Positions 31,268 to 43,369 of a stretch of 64,000 bases of DNA are shown in pieces. How positions within the stretch are numbered: position 1 is the first letter of the stretch; each line of letters starts with the position of its first letter. This DNA is from Cololabis saira (lineage: Eukaryota; Chordata; Actinopteri; Beloniformes; Belonidae), in the NCBI RefSeq assembly GCF_033807715.1, contig NC_084592.1, positions 30,073,419 to 30,137,418 on the forward strand, written 5' to 3'. The notes beneath the pieces were generated by a model. The model was not told where the DNA came from. It worked only from the letters and a program-made list of their open reading frames with translations, and did no database searches. A program made the translations under genes and the position numbers.

Positions 31268-31721
31268 CATGAAATATCATCGCCGAAAGATGCGCTGCTG
31301 ACATGAGCAGGCCAAAGCCAAGCGGTGGAAGCACGGCCACAGGTAAACAGGAGGAACGAGACAGGAAACAGCAGCGGGAGGGGACGAATAGTCGCGCTTT
31401 CTGAATTCAGAATCACCCTCCCTTAAATAGGCCAGCCACGCACGCCATTGGACACTTGATTCAGGGCGTCTCACCACATTACCAAAAAGACAAATTTGAT
31501 CATGCATTTGAAATAATGCATGGGTTGTGACTGTTGTACGGCAGTGGTACAACAGTCATGACAAAATATGAATGCCATAAGCCATAAGCACTACTTATAG
31601 CATCATCAATTCAATGCAATCAAATGCTTAGTTATTAGTTGCAGTGGTGTAAACAAGCAGTAAACGGCTAGCATAGTTCACTGATACAGCTCCCATGTAC
31701 ACATCAGTAGTAAACCCCCAG
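31268..31721. other. Unassigned stretch
   Basis: No gene. It contains a TATTTAAGG-like motif on the minus strand near 31425 and a short palindrome, TGACTGTTGTAC with GTACAACAGTCA, at 31528-31557. Confidence 0.35.
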
Positions 31722-31724
31722 TAA

Positions 31725-32194
31725 AGGCTGGATTATGGTTCTGCAACAAATCGACGCCGAGCCTACGCCGCAGGTTGCGCCGCGTCGCGCACCCCACGCC
31801 TTGCCTGACGCGCACCTCCGACAGATTGTAACTATGCGTCGAGAGGTCGCAGACCAACGCAGACCAAGAGGGCTGTGATTGGTTTGCTTGGTAGCAACGC
31901 ATTTCCAGTTTCGGTTCGTGAAGCAGTAGTGAACTTTCGGCGCTCTTTTCTTCGTGTATGTGGGATTTATTTTGTTTTGGTTTTTTGCACAATAGTTGTC
32001 CTTATCTCTTTGATTCACTGTGACCGGAAAAAGTCGGATAAACCATTCAGGGAAAGATCGCACCCCCCTATCAGTCGCGGGGGGTATGGCACCGCGACGA
32101 AATGAAGTGACGGAGAAGTCCGAAGGATTCACGACAACGTCACGGCAGCGGCGTGTGCTCTGCGTTGGTGTAGCGCAGAACCATAATTCAGCCT
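31725..32194. mobile_element. TNA-target element, copy 6 (470 bp, longest)
   Basis: AGGCTGGATTATGGTTCTGC to GCAGAACCATAATTCAGCCT, flanked by TAA on both sides (31722-31724, 32195-32197). Unlike the short copies it holds about 250 bp of unrelated internal sequence, perhaps part of the parental element. A 142-codon minus-strand ORF (31704-32132) crosses the element border and shows no domain. The 3-bp duplication suggests PIF/Harbinger. Confidence 0.8.
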
Positions 32195-32197
32195 TAA

Positions 32198-33160
32198 CAT
32201 TGCAAATAACAAAATCTTGATTCTTGTTGGTTTAAGTTTGAAAATGTACAGTGTAATAGCTACAACAAATGAGCTTTTGTAGAGCTATGCAGCCCAAATC
32301 CAGCTGGACAAAAGGAGTGTGCTACTTTGTGTAGTTTACCTTGTTGTATTTGTTATGAATGCACAGCCAGACTTTTCTCATATAATATACTATATATGAT
32401 AACAGATTATATATTACATGTCGTATGATAATTTGTGTATTATTGTAACAACATCTGCCCCCCCCCCCAAACCCTTTTAAAGCTCTGGGGCCCATGAAAG
32501 GGTATTCAAGCAAGCCCCACTGTGAAGCTCTAATGCAACCGCAGGGGACTGCTTGTGGATTAAGGAGAACATTTAACATGTGAAGCCACTGCACTCAAGG
32601 TATTTTATCTCCTTTTCACTGGTGGTAAATTTGATATATCTATATCTGTATATCTATTAACAAAATATACACACTTATGAACCAATGTGTTTTAAGTGTA
32701 ACTGATGAAATAAAAAATGATATACTTCTTATGCAAGACTGTCTTGTCACATAAATTGCAGCTGGAGTGCCTGTCTCCACCCACCCCCAAACAACCTTTC
32801 ATTATACACCTGTGAGGTTCCAGCCCATTGGGAGACATGCCTGTTCGACTTTGAAGCTACCAGTGACAACTTCAAAGCTACAGGTTCTCTTTGAAGTTTT
32901 CTGTGCTATTTCTTTCTTCAAAATGACATCTTTTTATTTAAATAAAGAACTTCCGAATACAGTAAATCTTAATATTAGATTATAGCTACATGATAGCTCC
33001 ATACAGCTATAATCACAAAGACGCATTCATTATTTTTGATGGTTGAAGTGGGTGCATGGTGGAGTTGTGGTTTTTACCCTGTCACCTCACACAATCCAGA
33101 GACATAAATGGCAGGTTAAGTGTTGTGGACTGGAGAATCTGACTGGAGAGTCAGACTGGA
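32198..33160. other. Unassigned AT-rich stretch
   Basis: Nothing recognisable apart from a C run (32457-32469). No ORF with domain content. Confidence 0.4.
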
Positions 33161-33164
33161 GGGT

Positions 33165-34105
33165 GATTCAGGCATCAAAAAACCCTGCAGTTGTATGGAG
33201 TACTCCAAGGACCATCACCAACTACAAAGAAAAAAGCCCCTGTGTCACCCCATCCCCCCCGGACTTGCTGATGATCTTAACAAATTCTACTCCAAGTTTG
33301 AGAAATCCCCTGCTGTTCTGCGCCTCCCCCCTCCCTCCTCTCACTGGCCCACGACTTAGCCCTTCACAACTCCCCCACAATCACCGTCACCAGTGACCTG
33401 AAATGGGAGACGCACTCATCCAAAGTCATGAAGAGGGCACACTAGAGGATGTTCTTCCTCAGGCTGCTGTGCAAGATGAACATCTCCCCCAAGCTACGGA
33501 GTCAGTTCTACATGACCACCATCGAAAGTGTCCTCACCTCCTCCATCACTGTGTGGTACCCTGTATCCTCTGCCCACACCAAGAACAGACTGGAACGAAT
33601 TGCGCAAATAGCCACTTGTCTCACGTGCCTTGAACAGGTGCCTATGTGTCTCCTGCATGAGGCCAGATCCAGGCGGAGGGCTAGAAGGATAGTGGGGGAC
33701 CAATCACACCCAGGTCACTACCCGTTCACAGCTTTTCCTTCAGGTCCCAGGTTCAAGTCCATAAAGACCTAAACCACCACTTGAACAGTTTTTTTCCCCA
33801 GGCCATCTCCCTCCAGAACAAACACTCTCAGACCCCCCCCTCTCAAAGACACTTAAAACATTAGCACTCCCCGACCCCTCTCTGCATGCATCTCTTGCCT
33901 GTTTTTAGTCAGCATTCACTCATCCCAATCCATACTCATTGCATCACTATATATTTTCCAGTTTTGACTTTTCCTAAAATGTATATATTGTTCTATTATT
34001 TCTTGTTAATTTAACTGTATTTAATGTTAAGGGATGCTTTTATGCCAGGTAAAATTCCTGTGTACATTGTACATTTGGCTAATAAAGAGATTCTGATTAA
34101 TCGTG
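33165..34105 (+). pseudogene. Rex1-like LINE with internal deletion and 3' end
   Basis: The frame pieces read RTITNYKEKSP, then GLADDLNKFYSKFEKSP (the linker before RT). At about 33360 they jump directly to TVTSDLKWETHSSKVMK, RLLCKMNISPKLRSQFYMTT and IESVLTSSITVWYP, the C-terminal end of ORF2. The entire RT catalytic domain is deleted. A 3' non-coding part follows, ending with TTGGCTAATAAAGAGATTCTG near 34098, a typical end of CR1/L2-group LINEs in fish. A stop and one frame change lie near 33440. Confidence 0.7.
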
Positions 34106-34328
34106 AATTAGTCTCAAGTGTACAAAAGGATGTGCCTGTTTTTGCTTTTCATATGTTTTACTCCTAAAGCAGAGTGAAAATTTGTTGCACATCTTTGTGT
34201 GCACTTCAGCAGATCCAGATCCAGGTCTTAGTTGCAATCTAAGAAAGTAAAATGCATGGCTGCCATATTCAATTTTTTTTAAATATACTGTATAAAACTA
34301 ACATCTCAGAAAGTGAACCTGTTCTTTT

Positions 34329-34650
34329 TGTCACATTGTGATGGATTTATAGGACCCAAATGAAGGAGAGCAGGAGGCAGGAGTTCCAAAAATGGGGATT
34401 CATTAATCAAACAAAACCAAAAGTGCTGCTCAGCAGAAACGACAAAAACACAAGAGCTCACCACTAGAGAACATAAAAAAAACTGACAGGACACAAGGAG
34501 GGTAGAAACAGTATGGACCAGCAGGGAGCAAGGGTTGACAAGACACAGGTGCAGACATTCAGGGCTGATAGGAACCAAGGAAGTCAAGACATAACTTAAA
34601 CACAAAGACACAGGTTTCAAAATAAAACAGGAACTGACAAAACCGTGACA
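34329..34650. repeat. Solo-LTR-like repeat, 322 bp
   Basis: The termini TGTCAC and GTGACA are complementary TG...CA ends, and five bases on each side nearly match (CTTTT, CTTTC), as a 5-bp target duplication would. A TATA-like CTATAAAT can be read on the minus strand near 34350 and AATAAA on the plus strand near 34619, so orientation is unclear. No coding sequence. Confidence 0.45.
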
Positions 34651-35767
34651 CTTTCACGTTCTATTTCCTCATTTTTCAAAGGGACTCTGCATTGCCTCAT
34701 GATAGTTGCATAAAGCAGTGATTCTTAACCATAGGGCCGCGGCCCACACTTGGGCCGTGAGCGCCCCCTAGTGGGCCGTGAAAAAAATTCTGTTTTGTAC
34801 GTTTGGGCCGCGGGGGCCGCGGGACTGCATCCCGACCATGTGGTGGCGCTAATGCGTTAGTCAGTTGTTACTGACTGCCAGCCGGTGGAGGAGGGAACCA
34901 AGAGGAAGAAGCGGGGGAGCTCTATAGAAGAGCTCTATAAAATACCTCGGGCACTCATCTAGCTGCTTTATCCTTTATTATTTTAAGATCCTTTATTTTG
35001 CACAAAATAGGTTTAAATCCGCCAGGGTAAGGGATCGTTTACTTGGTCTGCGCTCAGAGTCGGCTTGGATCTGCCAGGATCAAGGATGGTCTGCGCCCAG
35101 CAACGGGGGAGAGCCGGCGCAGAGTGATCCTTTATTTTCCAGGTATGTTTTAAATTAGTTTAACGGTGGAACGGTACTGAATAATTTCTTAATATGTTTT
35201 AGCTTTGAGGAGAATATTTTTGTGATGTTTTATTAAGTTAAAAAGTATACTTTCTTTGTGTTCAAGAGTAAACACGTGCGTTTGCCGCCATCTTGTGGAA
35301 TTACTCAATACTGACATGCGTTGTGCATGAGTGAATGTATTTTATTACATTTCGTTAAGGCAAAGACCATATTTGTTCATGTTAATTTAGTTACTATGTA
35401 TGTAGCAGTTTTTGTATTAAAAAGGTGAATTTCCCTGAGATAAAGTTAATTTTCACAAGACTTATTGAAGGTAATGAGCTAATAAGAAATTGTTTGTTGC
35501 TTGTAGGCTATATTATTTTGTAGCTTTATTAAGATTTTGGTTTGAATGTATTTTACCATTTGTGTACTGCAGGTTAAACCTAAAGTAACTTAAGTGTGCA
35601 GTTTACAGATATGATTTAAAATATGGTTTAAACTTAACAGTTTGCAAAGAAGTGTTGATGTAAAAGGTGATTTTAAAAAGATAACTAAAAGCTCTGGTTT
35701 GAGGAAACACTGTATCACTGGCCTGATCATTTATCCTTTATTTTCCAGTGCAACATACGCCAACACG

Positions 35768-35809
35768 ATGGAGAAATACCTAAAATGGAAAAATGAAGAC
35801 TGGACCTGA
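35768..35809 (+). pseudogene. Possible first coding exon of the hAT transposase
   Basis: After a pyrimidine tract and TTTTCCAG (a good splice acceptor) comes an ATG reading MEKYLKWKNEDWT then a stop. Short lysine-rich beginnings of this form occur in ZMYM-related hAT transposases. Only 13 codons are open, and the rest of the gene is deleted. The assignment rests on context and is weak. Confidence 0.4.
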
Positions 35810-36015
35810 TTGTGTCTCAGAGGCCCAAGTGTCTCATTAAGAGGTGAAGATAAAAAGGAAATTTTATTTTTTTTTTAAATATGTATATGAAAGAAAATAA
35901 AGATTCTTCTGGTTCTGCTATGCACAAATATAGTTTCATTTGCACTTTATTTCAATTTTATTTAGTTTATTTAATTTAAAAACATTATTTTGAATGTATT
36001 CATTTTACTTTTTAT

Positions 36016-36318
36016 TAATAATAATGGCTTGGTTTTATATAGCGCCCTTCAAGGCACCCAGAGCGCTTTTTACAGAGACCATTATTCATTCTTACACATT
36101 CTCACTGGTGGTGGTAGCTACGTTTGTAGCCACAGCTGACCTGCAGACTGACAGAGGCGTCAGTCGGCCCTTCCGACCACCACCAAACATTCAAAAACAT
36201 TCACACGGGGCAAGGTGGGTAAGGTGTCTTGCCCAAGGACACTATGACAGCCACTGGGACCGAGCGGGATTCGAACTGCCGACCTTCCGATCATTGTACG
36301 ACCCGCTCTACTGCCATC
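36016..36318 (-). mobile_element. tRNA-headed SINE, minus strand copy
   Basis: Read on the minus strand it begins GGCAGTAGAGCGGGTCG, has a box-B-like GCAGTTCGAATCCCGCTC, a conserved body with GGGCAAGACACCTTACCCAC, and a tail GCGCTATATAAAACCAAGCC followed by ATT repeats. It matches the plus-strand copy at 52798-53142 over its whole length, with about 10% difference by eye. Confidence 0.85.
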
Positions 36319-36575
36319 CATTGATTGATTTATATGTGTATATATATTTTTTATTCTGAATCCTTTTTTATTTAAGTAAAATCTAATTATTGATCTTTTT
36401 TTATTAATAAGCCTGAACTGATTGATTTGTCCTAGTATAAATCAAGCTTGACATGTTTCATAAAAGTCTGTGATGATCATTTTATTTGACAACGTTTTTG
36501 CTTGGGCCCTGGGCCGCTCTGTACTGAAAAAATTGGGCCTCGAGGTCAGAAAGGTTAAGAACCCCTGGCATAAAG

Positions 36576-37377
36576 GATGCCCACACATAATCAAATATTT
36601 TAATATTAGTCATACGCCATACAGTAATGTCCTTCACCTTTTGACCCCTGAAAGAATGCACACATAAACAAAATAAAATTGCAATTACATGCACTGACAC
36701 AAAGTCATTTGTTCCTTAAATTTATTGCAAGGCAACAAGTCTATTATCTTACAAATGGGGTACTTGATTATTTTTTCTTTGGTGTTTTGCTTTCTCATTA
36801 TGCAGGGTTTCTTTGCTGTTTATCTCTTAATTGTGCTTTTGATGTTGAACAGATTGGAAATTTTCAGTTGATACAGTGATGGACCTTCATTGATTGGTGT
36901 TTCTTCAGTTGACACCCAGGCTGTAATACGGATCTGGTTATTACTAGGTGTTAATATGATGTAAAAAAACAACCTCACATGAACAGCATATAAAATATTA
37001 TATGGCATGAAATAACAAGACATTTGAAAAACTGACCGAATCCCAATGTTGGCCCCAAGGTTCAGCAGCTTATAGAAATACCTTTAGCAGCAATTACTTT
37101 AGGTAATCCTTTTTCCAATGATGTTTTTAGTCCCTCAAGGCATTCTATAGGGAATTTTTACTTTTTTTTTACAGTGTATCTCAATGTGTTTTATTTTACA
37201 TCCATTAATGTATGCATATCTCTCAAGTTTCCTTTCTCGACAGACTGGAAAATCCATTTGTGTATATATGGGTCTCAACTTAATGACTGCAAGGCGCCCA
37301 GGTCCTGTGGCTAGAAGAGAAGCCTAAATCATCATCTATCTAACACTGTGCTTTGAGAGTTTGGGCGTTTTGAGCGT
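36576..37377. other. Unassigned stretch
   Basis: No gene. Around 37040-37130 a degenerate block (AGCAGCAATTACTTTAGGTA) may be a Tc1 relic, too weak to call. Confidence 0.35.
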
Positions 37378-37379
37378 TT

Positions 37380-37560
37380 GTAAGGCAAGGCAAGGCAAGG
37401 CAAGTTTATTTGTATAGCACAATTCAACACAAGATAATTCAAAGTGCTTTTCATCAACATTAAAAGCAGCAAGACAGAATTAAACAGTAAATGACAAATA
37501 TAATGACAAAAAAAGAGGTAAAATAATAAAAAGCAAAAGTTGTTAAAAAGTAAGGGCAGT
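37380..37560 (-). mobile_element. LINE 3' end, minus strand, with (TTGCC)n tail
   Basis: The plus strand starts with four GGCAA units followed by GTTTATTTGTATAGCACAAT. In reverse this is a LINE 3' end finishing in (TTGCC)n. The CR1/L2 group in fish often ends in such pentamers. No ORF remains. Confidence 0.6.
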
Positions 37561-37639
37561 AGAGTTGTTGGGCCACAGTCCAATGTGAACATCGGAAGCC
37601 TTAATTTGAACTTTAAGGCCCAGCTCTGAGGCCTCACTC

Positions 37640-38722
<1,083 letters not shown>

Positions 38723-38875
38723 TTTGTGTTAATGTTTAGTTAGTTGTTGACATGGTCTGGTATTTAGTTTTTCACATATTGCTTCTGCATTTTCTCTTAG
38801 TCCTTCCTAATAAAATTGTGACATTGTCTGTTTTTGTATTAAAATATTTACACATATATGATATATGATTTGTAT

Positions 38876-38915
38876 GTACTACTAGTCAAAAGTATGGATA
38901 CACGTTGGCATTCAT
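38876..38915. mobile_element. Tc1-type terminal repeat relic
   Basis: TACTAGTCAAAAGTATGGAT resembles the common fish Tc1 end with its TCAAAAGTTTGGA core. No transposase or second end is nearby. Confidence 0.4.
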
Positions 38916-39149
38916 TTGATTTGGGAATCATATTAATGAATTTCTTTAATGTGAACGGGATTAAATTACAGGTTCATTATGACATTTATAAAGAGACTAA
39001 GCATATATAATATGGAGCTGCGGAAAGTAAGGCAATCATATTTTTCTGATATAATTGGCAAAAACAACCAGAATGCAACACTTTGTTCACTACTGCCTAA
39101 CAAATCTCCCTAAATGAGTGGACCCTGAACTTCTATCCAACTGTGCCCG

Positions 39150-39625
39150 CAATAAATTTGCCTCAAGAAAAAACTAAATTCAAACAGTTGATCAGTGCTC
39201 CTACGCTAGATGCAGGATATGTGCCACCTCTGTGTCCACTTAGAGAAACCATGACACAATTTTGTTCAATCACTTGTATGATGTTATACATCATACATCA
39301 CCTGAATTCCACCACTTGCTGCTTGATACTTTGCCAAGGGTTTTTTAAGAGTGTTGCACATTGTATGGCCTCAGAGCTTCAAGACATTGCACATAAGGCT
39401 CTGCTTTCAGGTATCTTTCCTCAGTGCCTAAAACCAGCCATCATTAAGCCACTTTTAAAAAAGAATAGTCTAGACAGATCACTCATGAACAGCTATGGGC
39501 CCATATCAAACCTCCCCCTTTTTAGTATAATCATAGAAAAAGCTGTTTTTCAACAGCTGTATAAACTCCTGACACTAAATGAGTGTTTGGATGTCTTCTA
39601 GTCAGGTTTCAGACAAAAAAGACAA
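39150..39625 (+). pseudogene. LINE reverse transcriptase N-terminal fragment
   Basis: The reading frame gives LSGIFPQCLKPAIIKPLLKK, NSLDRSLMNSYGPISNLPLF and KAVFQQLYKLLTLNECLDVF. This is the region just before RT motif A in CR1/L2-group LINEs, where the normal reading is NYRPISNLPF. It stops at 39601, and the next bases (CAGGTTTCAGA) continue the family sequence QSGFR in another frame. The catalytic domain is missing. Confidence 0.65.
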
Positions 39626-39639
39626 AAAAAAAAGAAAGG

Positions 39640-40570
39640 TTACACTCACTCCTATGGCCTCTCAATCTTACATGCAAGCTTTCAGACTGTGTGAGGAAGC
39701 CAGAGTAACTGGAGAAAAAACATGAAAGCAAAAGCATAGGGTACACATGCAAAAACAGGAAGACCCATGTCAGGAATGAAAGCAGGAACCTCTTTGACAG
39801 AGCCAACCACCACACTACCATCCTGCTGCACAAATAATGTGTTTATAGAATGTTTGCAAAATGTTAATAATGTAACTCCTGACATCATGCAGGATCAATA
39901 ACAATAAGTTATGACCAAATTGTAATTACCATTGATTTAATTATTTTCTGATTAATTATGCACCATTCATTTAATGGCTTACTAAATCATTTTCTGGGAT
40001 TTCTGATTCAAAATGAATGCAATATTATTACAATTACCACAGCCATTACACAGGCAACATTATTTTTCTTCTGCCTTATAAGAGGAACATTACTAATTGG
40101 TATATGAGGGATGTTTCCATGCTTTGGGGAACCAAAACATGATGAGGCAACATAATACAGAAAGTAAGCTGCAATCACAAAATAACAATGTAATTTCCAA
40201 GGGTGCTTACCTTCTTGTTTTTCATGTTTTAAGATAGGGATGTATTGCAGAGGAATGTTTGAAACTGGTGTCATGAGACAGACATTTTCAGAATAAAAAA
40301 AAAAAAATGGCACACTTGTATTTGCTCTGCCAAATTCCAAACCAGTGTAGAAAGCTGTTTATGTATGCGGACTGTATGGTGTGTTTTGTTTTATATGGTC
40401 CTTCTGACATAGATTTAAAAATGCTGAAAACAGTTGAAAAGGTGAAGCACATCTGCTAGTTAGTCTATTTCCCATTACTGTACTGCTGAAAGCAGAAAGC
40501 CGACGGACCCGGTACTGGGTTCAGCCTCTGTATGCACCAGTTCATGTGTGAAAAAGTTACTCAAGAGCTG
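39640..40570. other. Unassigned stretch
   Basis: AT-rich, no gene or transposon end recognised. Confidence 0.35.
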
Positions 40571-41234
40571 TCAGGGTATTTTTCTTTCAACTGTTTCTCA
40601 AACAAGAAGCACTAAAGCCAACATGTCAAAACTCCGAGTACGTTTTGTCAAGAAAGTATTTGATTTATAACAACTTCAAAATACATATGCAACAATGTTG
40701 GCACCCCCAACACGAGCAACACCTGCAACAAAACGCAACAGAACGCAAGATCAATTTTCTCCACCCCAACATAGTGGGTATCATATGAAACTAGAAAAGC
40801 TACACTTTCAGATGATTCCGAACATAATCTTTTTTGGGCCGACCACTTCATCCCAATCTCAAAACAAACCGTAAGCCAAAATTCACATTGCACAGCCAGC
40901 ACATCACATTGCGTTTTCATCACACAATACGTCAGCAAATCCCAAAGCTATTCTCAGCAAAAGCAGTATATTTTTTTTTCATTACCGTTTTGTTGTTGTT
41001 ATTTTTCGTTTATCAACACCATTCTTTGACCAAAATTCATGGCGTAATCCTTCATAGAAGTGAAACTGCTTCATGCGCCGTCATTTCAAATCCTGCCGGT
41101 CGCAGCCATTTTGTTGACTTCTCGTGGCTTTTGGGTATTTACGTAAACTTCGATGACATTTTACATGTCGCAAGCTTTCAAATGATATATTACAGTTGAA
41201 CGAGACTTCATCCATCAGGCCTCTTCCTTTGAGC

Positions 41235-41300
41235 CAAGGACGTGCGGTCAGGGGAGGCAGGTGAGGCAGAGCCTCACCGGTCATCATGACAAGTAAAAAG
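41235..41300 (+). mobile_element. Possible hAT 5' terminus
   Basis: CAAGGACGTGCGGTCAGGGG followed by AGGCAGGTGAGGCAGAGCCT resembles the beginning of Tip100-type hATs with CAGGGACGTGCGGTCA ends. No matching right end or duplication was found. Confidence 0.4.
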
Positions 41301-42175
41301 AATAATAATGATAACATCAAATAAATATTAATATTTGTCCACTGATCTTTATGTATGATTAATTTCGAACATCTCTATAGTCAAAATCGCTGAATTTGCC
41401 TATTTCCTGTTCAAATACGGGGCTGAAACGTCACCTCTGATTGCGCAATCCATCACAAACTGGGTTGATACGTGCAATTGGCGCGTGCTGGTTGCCGTAT
41501 CTCTGCATGTCGCCAATATAATGTTTACAGATACATTTATATACCCGGATTTTCCACAGTCTTGCTAATGTCTGTAACCATTAAAGTTTAATGTTTGTAA
41601 GTGACATATTTAGTTTCGCTGATGGGACATAAAACCGCAGTGAAAAGGCACAGGGTGAGGCAGACAGTACTCTGCCGCACTGAAGGGGCGTACGTGAGTC
41701 AACGGGTGCTCGTGGCTGCTGTTCTTCACGCAGAGTCAAGTGCACTGCTGCTGCTGCGAGATGTTTATTTTGATGCTCTGCTTCGTCGGACTGCCAAAAT
41801 GGAAGAAGATTATATATTTAAACTTAAAAATTTCAGTCAAAGTGATTAACAACGAAAGACCAATGCCAGAGCTAAAAGGTTTGTTTCAAACTGCGGGACA
41901 GAAGGTAACCTGCTCTTTTCAAACGGAATAGGACAGATTCAGGACGGCTTTCCTCCCTGGCGATCATTTCCATTAAGGCAGAGATTTTTAAAACTAAAGG
42001 AAAATAAGGAGGACTTTTACAACAAAGTAACTGAGGTTTTTGTGACGAAGGATAGGTGCATGGACTTCATCTACAAATAAAGGTAAGACCACAAGCAGTT
42101 TTCTACGGAACAGTATTAAGGCCATGCAGGAGAAAAAATATTTGTGAGGGGAAGATTTTTTTTTATTGTGCACTT

Positions 42176-42440
42176 TGAGAAAAAAGTCGAAATGTCGAGA
42201 AAAAAGTCGAAATGTCGAGCATAATGTTGCAATACAATTTCGGGAAAAAAGTCGAAATATCAACATTAATGTTGAAATACAATTTCGAGAAAAAAGTCAA
42301 AATGTCGAGACTAATGTTGAAATACAATTACAAGAATAAAGTCGAAATGTCGCCTTTTTTCTCAATATTTCAACTTTATTCACGAAATTTCGACTTTTTT
42401 CTCGACATTTCAACTTTTTTCTCGACATTTCAACTTTTTT
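42176..42440. repeat. Inverted minisatellite of GTCGAAATGTCGAGAAAAAA units
   Basis: Degenerate units of about 17-20 bp run as GAGAAAAAAGTCGAAATGTC up to about 42345. Then the complement TTTTTTCTCGACATTTCAAC repeats to 42440. The two halves could pair as a long hairpin. It lies next to the right arm of the inverted-repeat element. A 115-codon span is open but clearly repeat-derived. Confidence 0.85.
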
Positions 42441-42917
42441 CAAAAAAATCTTCCTTCTCTTAAATATTATTTTTATTTTTCTCCTGCCTGGCCCTAATAC
42501 TCTTCCGTGGTTTTCATTTCAATCTTGAAAAAGTGTAGCTTTTGTAGTTTCATATGATACCCAGTACGTTGGGGTGGAGAAAATTGATCTTGCGTTTTGT
42601 TGCATTTTGTTACGGGTGTTGCTTGCGTTGGTGGCGCCATCATTTGTTGCATATGTATTTTTAAGTTGTTAAATCAAATCTTTTTGTTGACAAAACGTAT
42701 TTGGAGTTTTGACATATTGGCTTTAGGGCTTCCTGTTTGAGAAACAGTTGAAAGAAAATCAGAATTAAAAGCTTTTTAAAAACAACTGAATATTTCACTA
42801 AAGGTCAAAATTTAAATCTGTGTTTTTGTACACCACTCTATGGTGTACAAACAGCGTACACTGTACAAACTCTCATTTGTGTTGTATGAATTGTAGAATT
42901 GCAACGGCACACAGAAG

Positions 42918-42921
<4 letters not shown>

Positions 42922-42964
<43 letters not shown>

Positions 42965-42978
42965 CATACATACGTGTA
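42922..42978. repeat. (TA)n with CATA end
   Basis: TA array followed by CATACATACATA. Confidence 0.95.
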
Positions 42979-43369
42979 TGATAATGCTATTATATCCTGT
43001 TGCCTATTTTTTTTTTTACATCATGAGATGGTTTACATGTAAAATATGCTCTGTTCGTCACCTGTGTGAATAACTGATTCTGTATTTTATCACCCCAATT
43101 ATATAACTGATTTTATTGTTGAATTCATCATAGCCAAGAAACCAGTGACAAAGAGGAGACCCCTGCTGTGGTCCAGCCATCAAGTACAGCAGCCACCCAG
43201 CCATAAGCTGAATCATCTCCTCCTTCAAGGTTTGTGTATTGATCTATTTTTTTAGTTTCAGACAGCAGCACATTTCAGAGGAATTTTCTCAATTTTAGGC
43301 AGTATAATTTTTGGGTAAGTTATTTTCATGAACCAATGCAAACTGACTTGTTACTCTGTCCTCTGTTTC

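Larger units (their letters stand above)
34716..36567 (+). mobile_element. hAT deletion derivative (CAGNG...TTCTTAACC family), copy 2
   Basis: CAGTGATTCTTAACC to GGTTAAGAACCCCTG, with a perfect 8-bp duplication GCATAAAG at 34708-34715 and 36568-36575. It is in the opposite orientation to the copy at 9298-10726, and both share GGGCCGCGG-rich ends and the block near GCCAGGGTAAGGGATC. This copy keeps a 5' exon (35768) where the other keeps the transposase C-terminus. A SINE lies inside at 36016-36318 on the minus strand. Confidence 0.9.
40578..42759. mobile_element. Element with ~235-bp terminal inverted repeats
   Basis: The left arm 40578-40815 and right arm 42524-42759 are inverted copies, for example CTTTCAACTGTTTCTCAAAC on the left and its complement at the right. 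Both contain an AACTCC...ACGTTTTGTCAA segment and GGTATCATATGAAACTA. I could not define a target duplication, so the superfamily is unknown. No transposase was found in the 1.7-kb interior, which holds a possible hAT end near 41235 and a hairpin-forming minisatellite. A third, partial right arm lies at 53605-53700. Confidence 0.7.

Noticed and set aside
31528..31557. LTR terminus (TGTTGTAC...GTACAACA)
   Set aside because: It is only a 12-bp-arm palindrome. No second copy of the presumed LTR and no target duplication.
31704..32132. 142-codon minus-strand ORF in the 470-bp TNA-target element
   Set aside because: It runs across the element border and through the inverted terminus, so it cannot be an evolved gene of the element.
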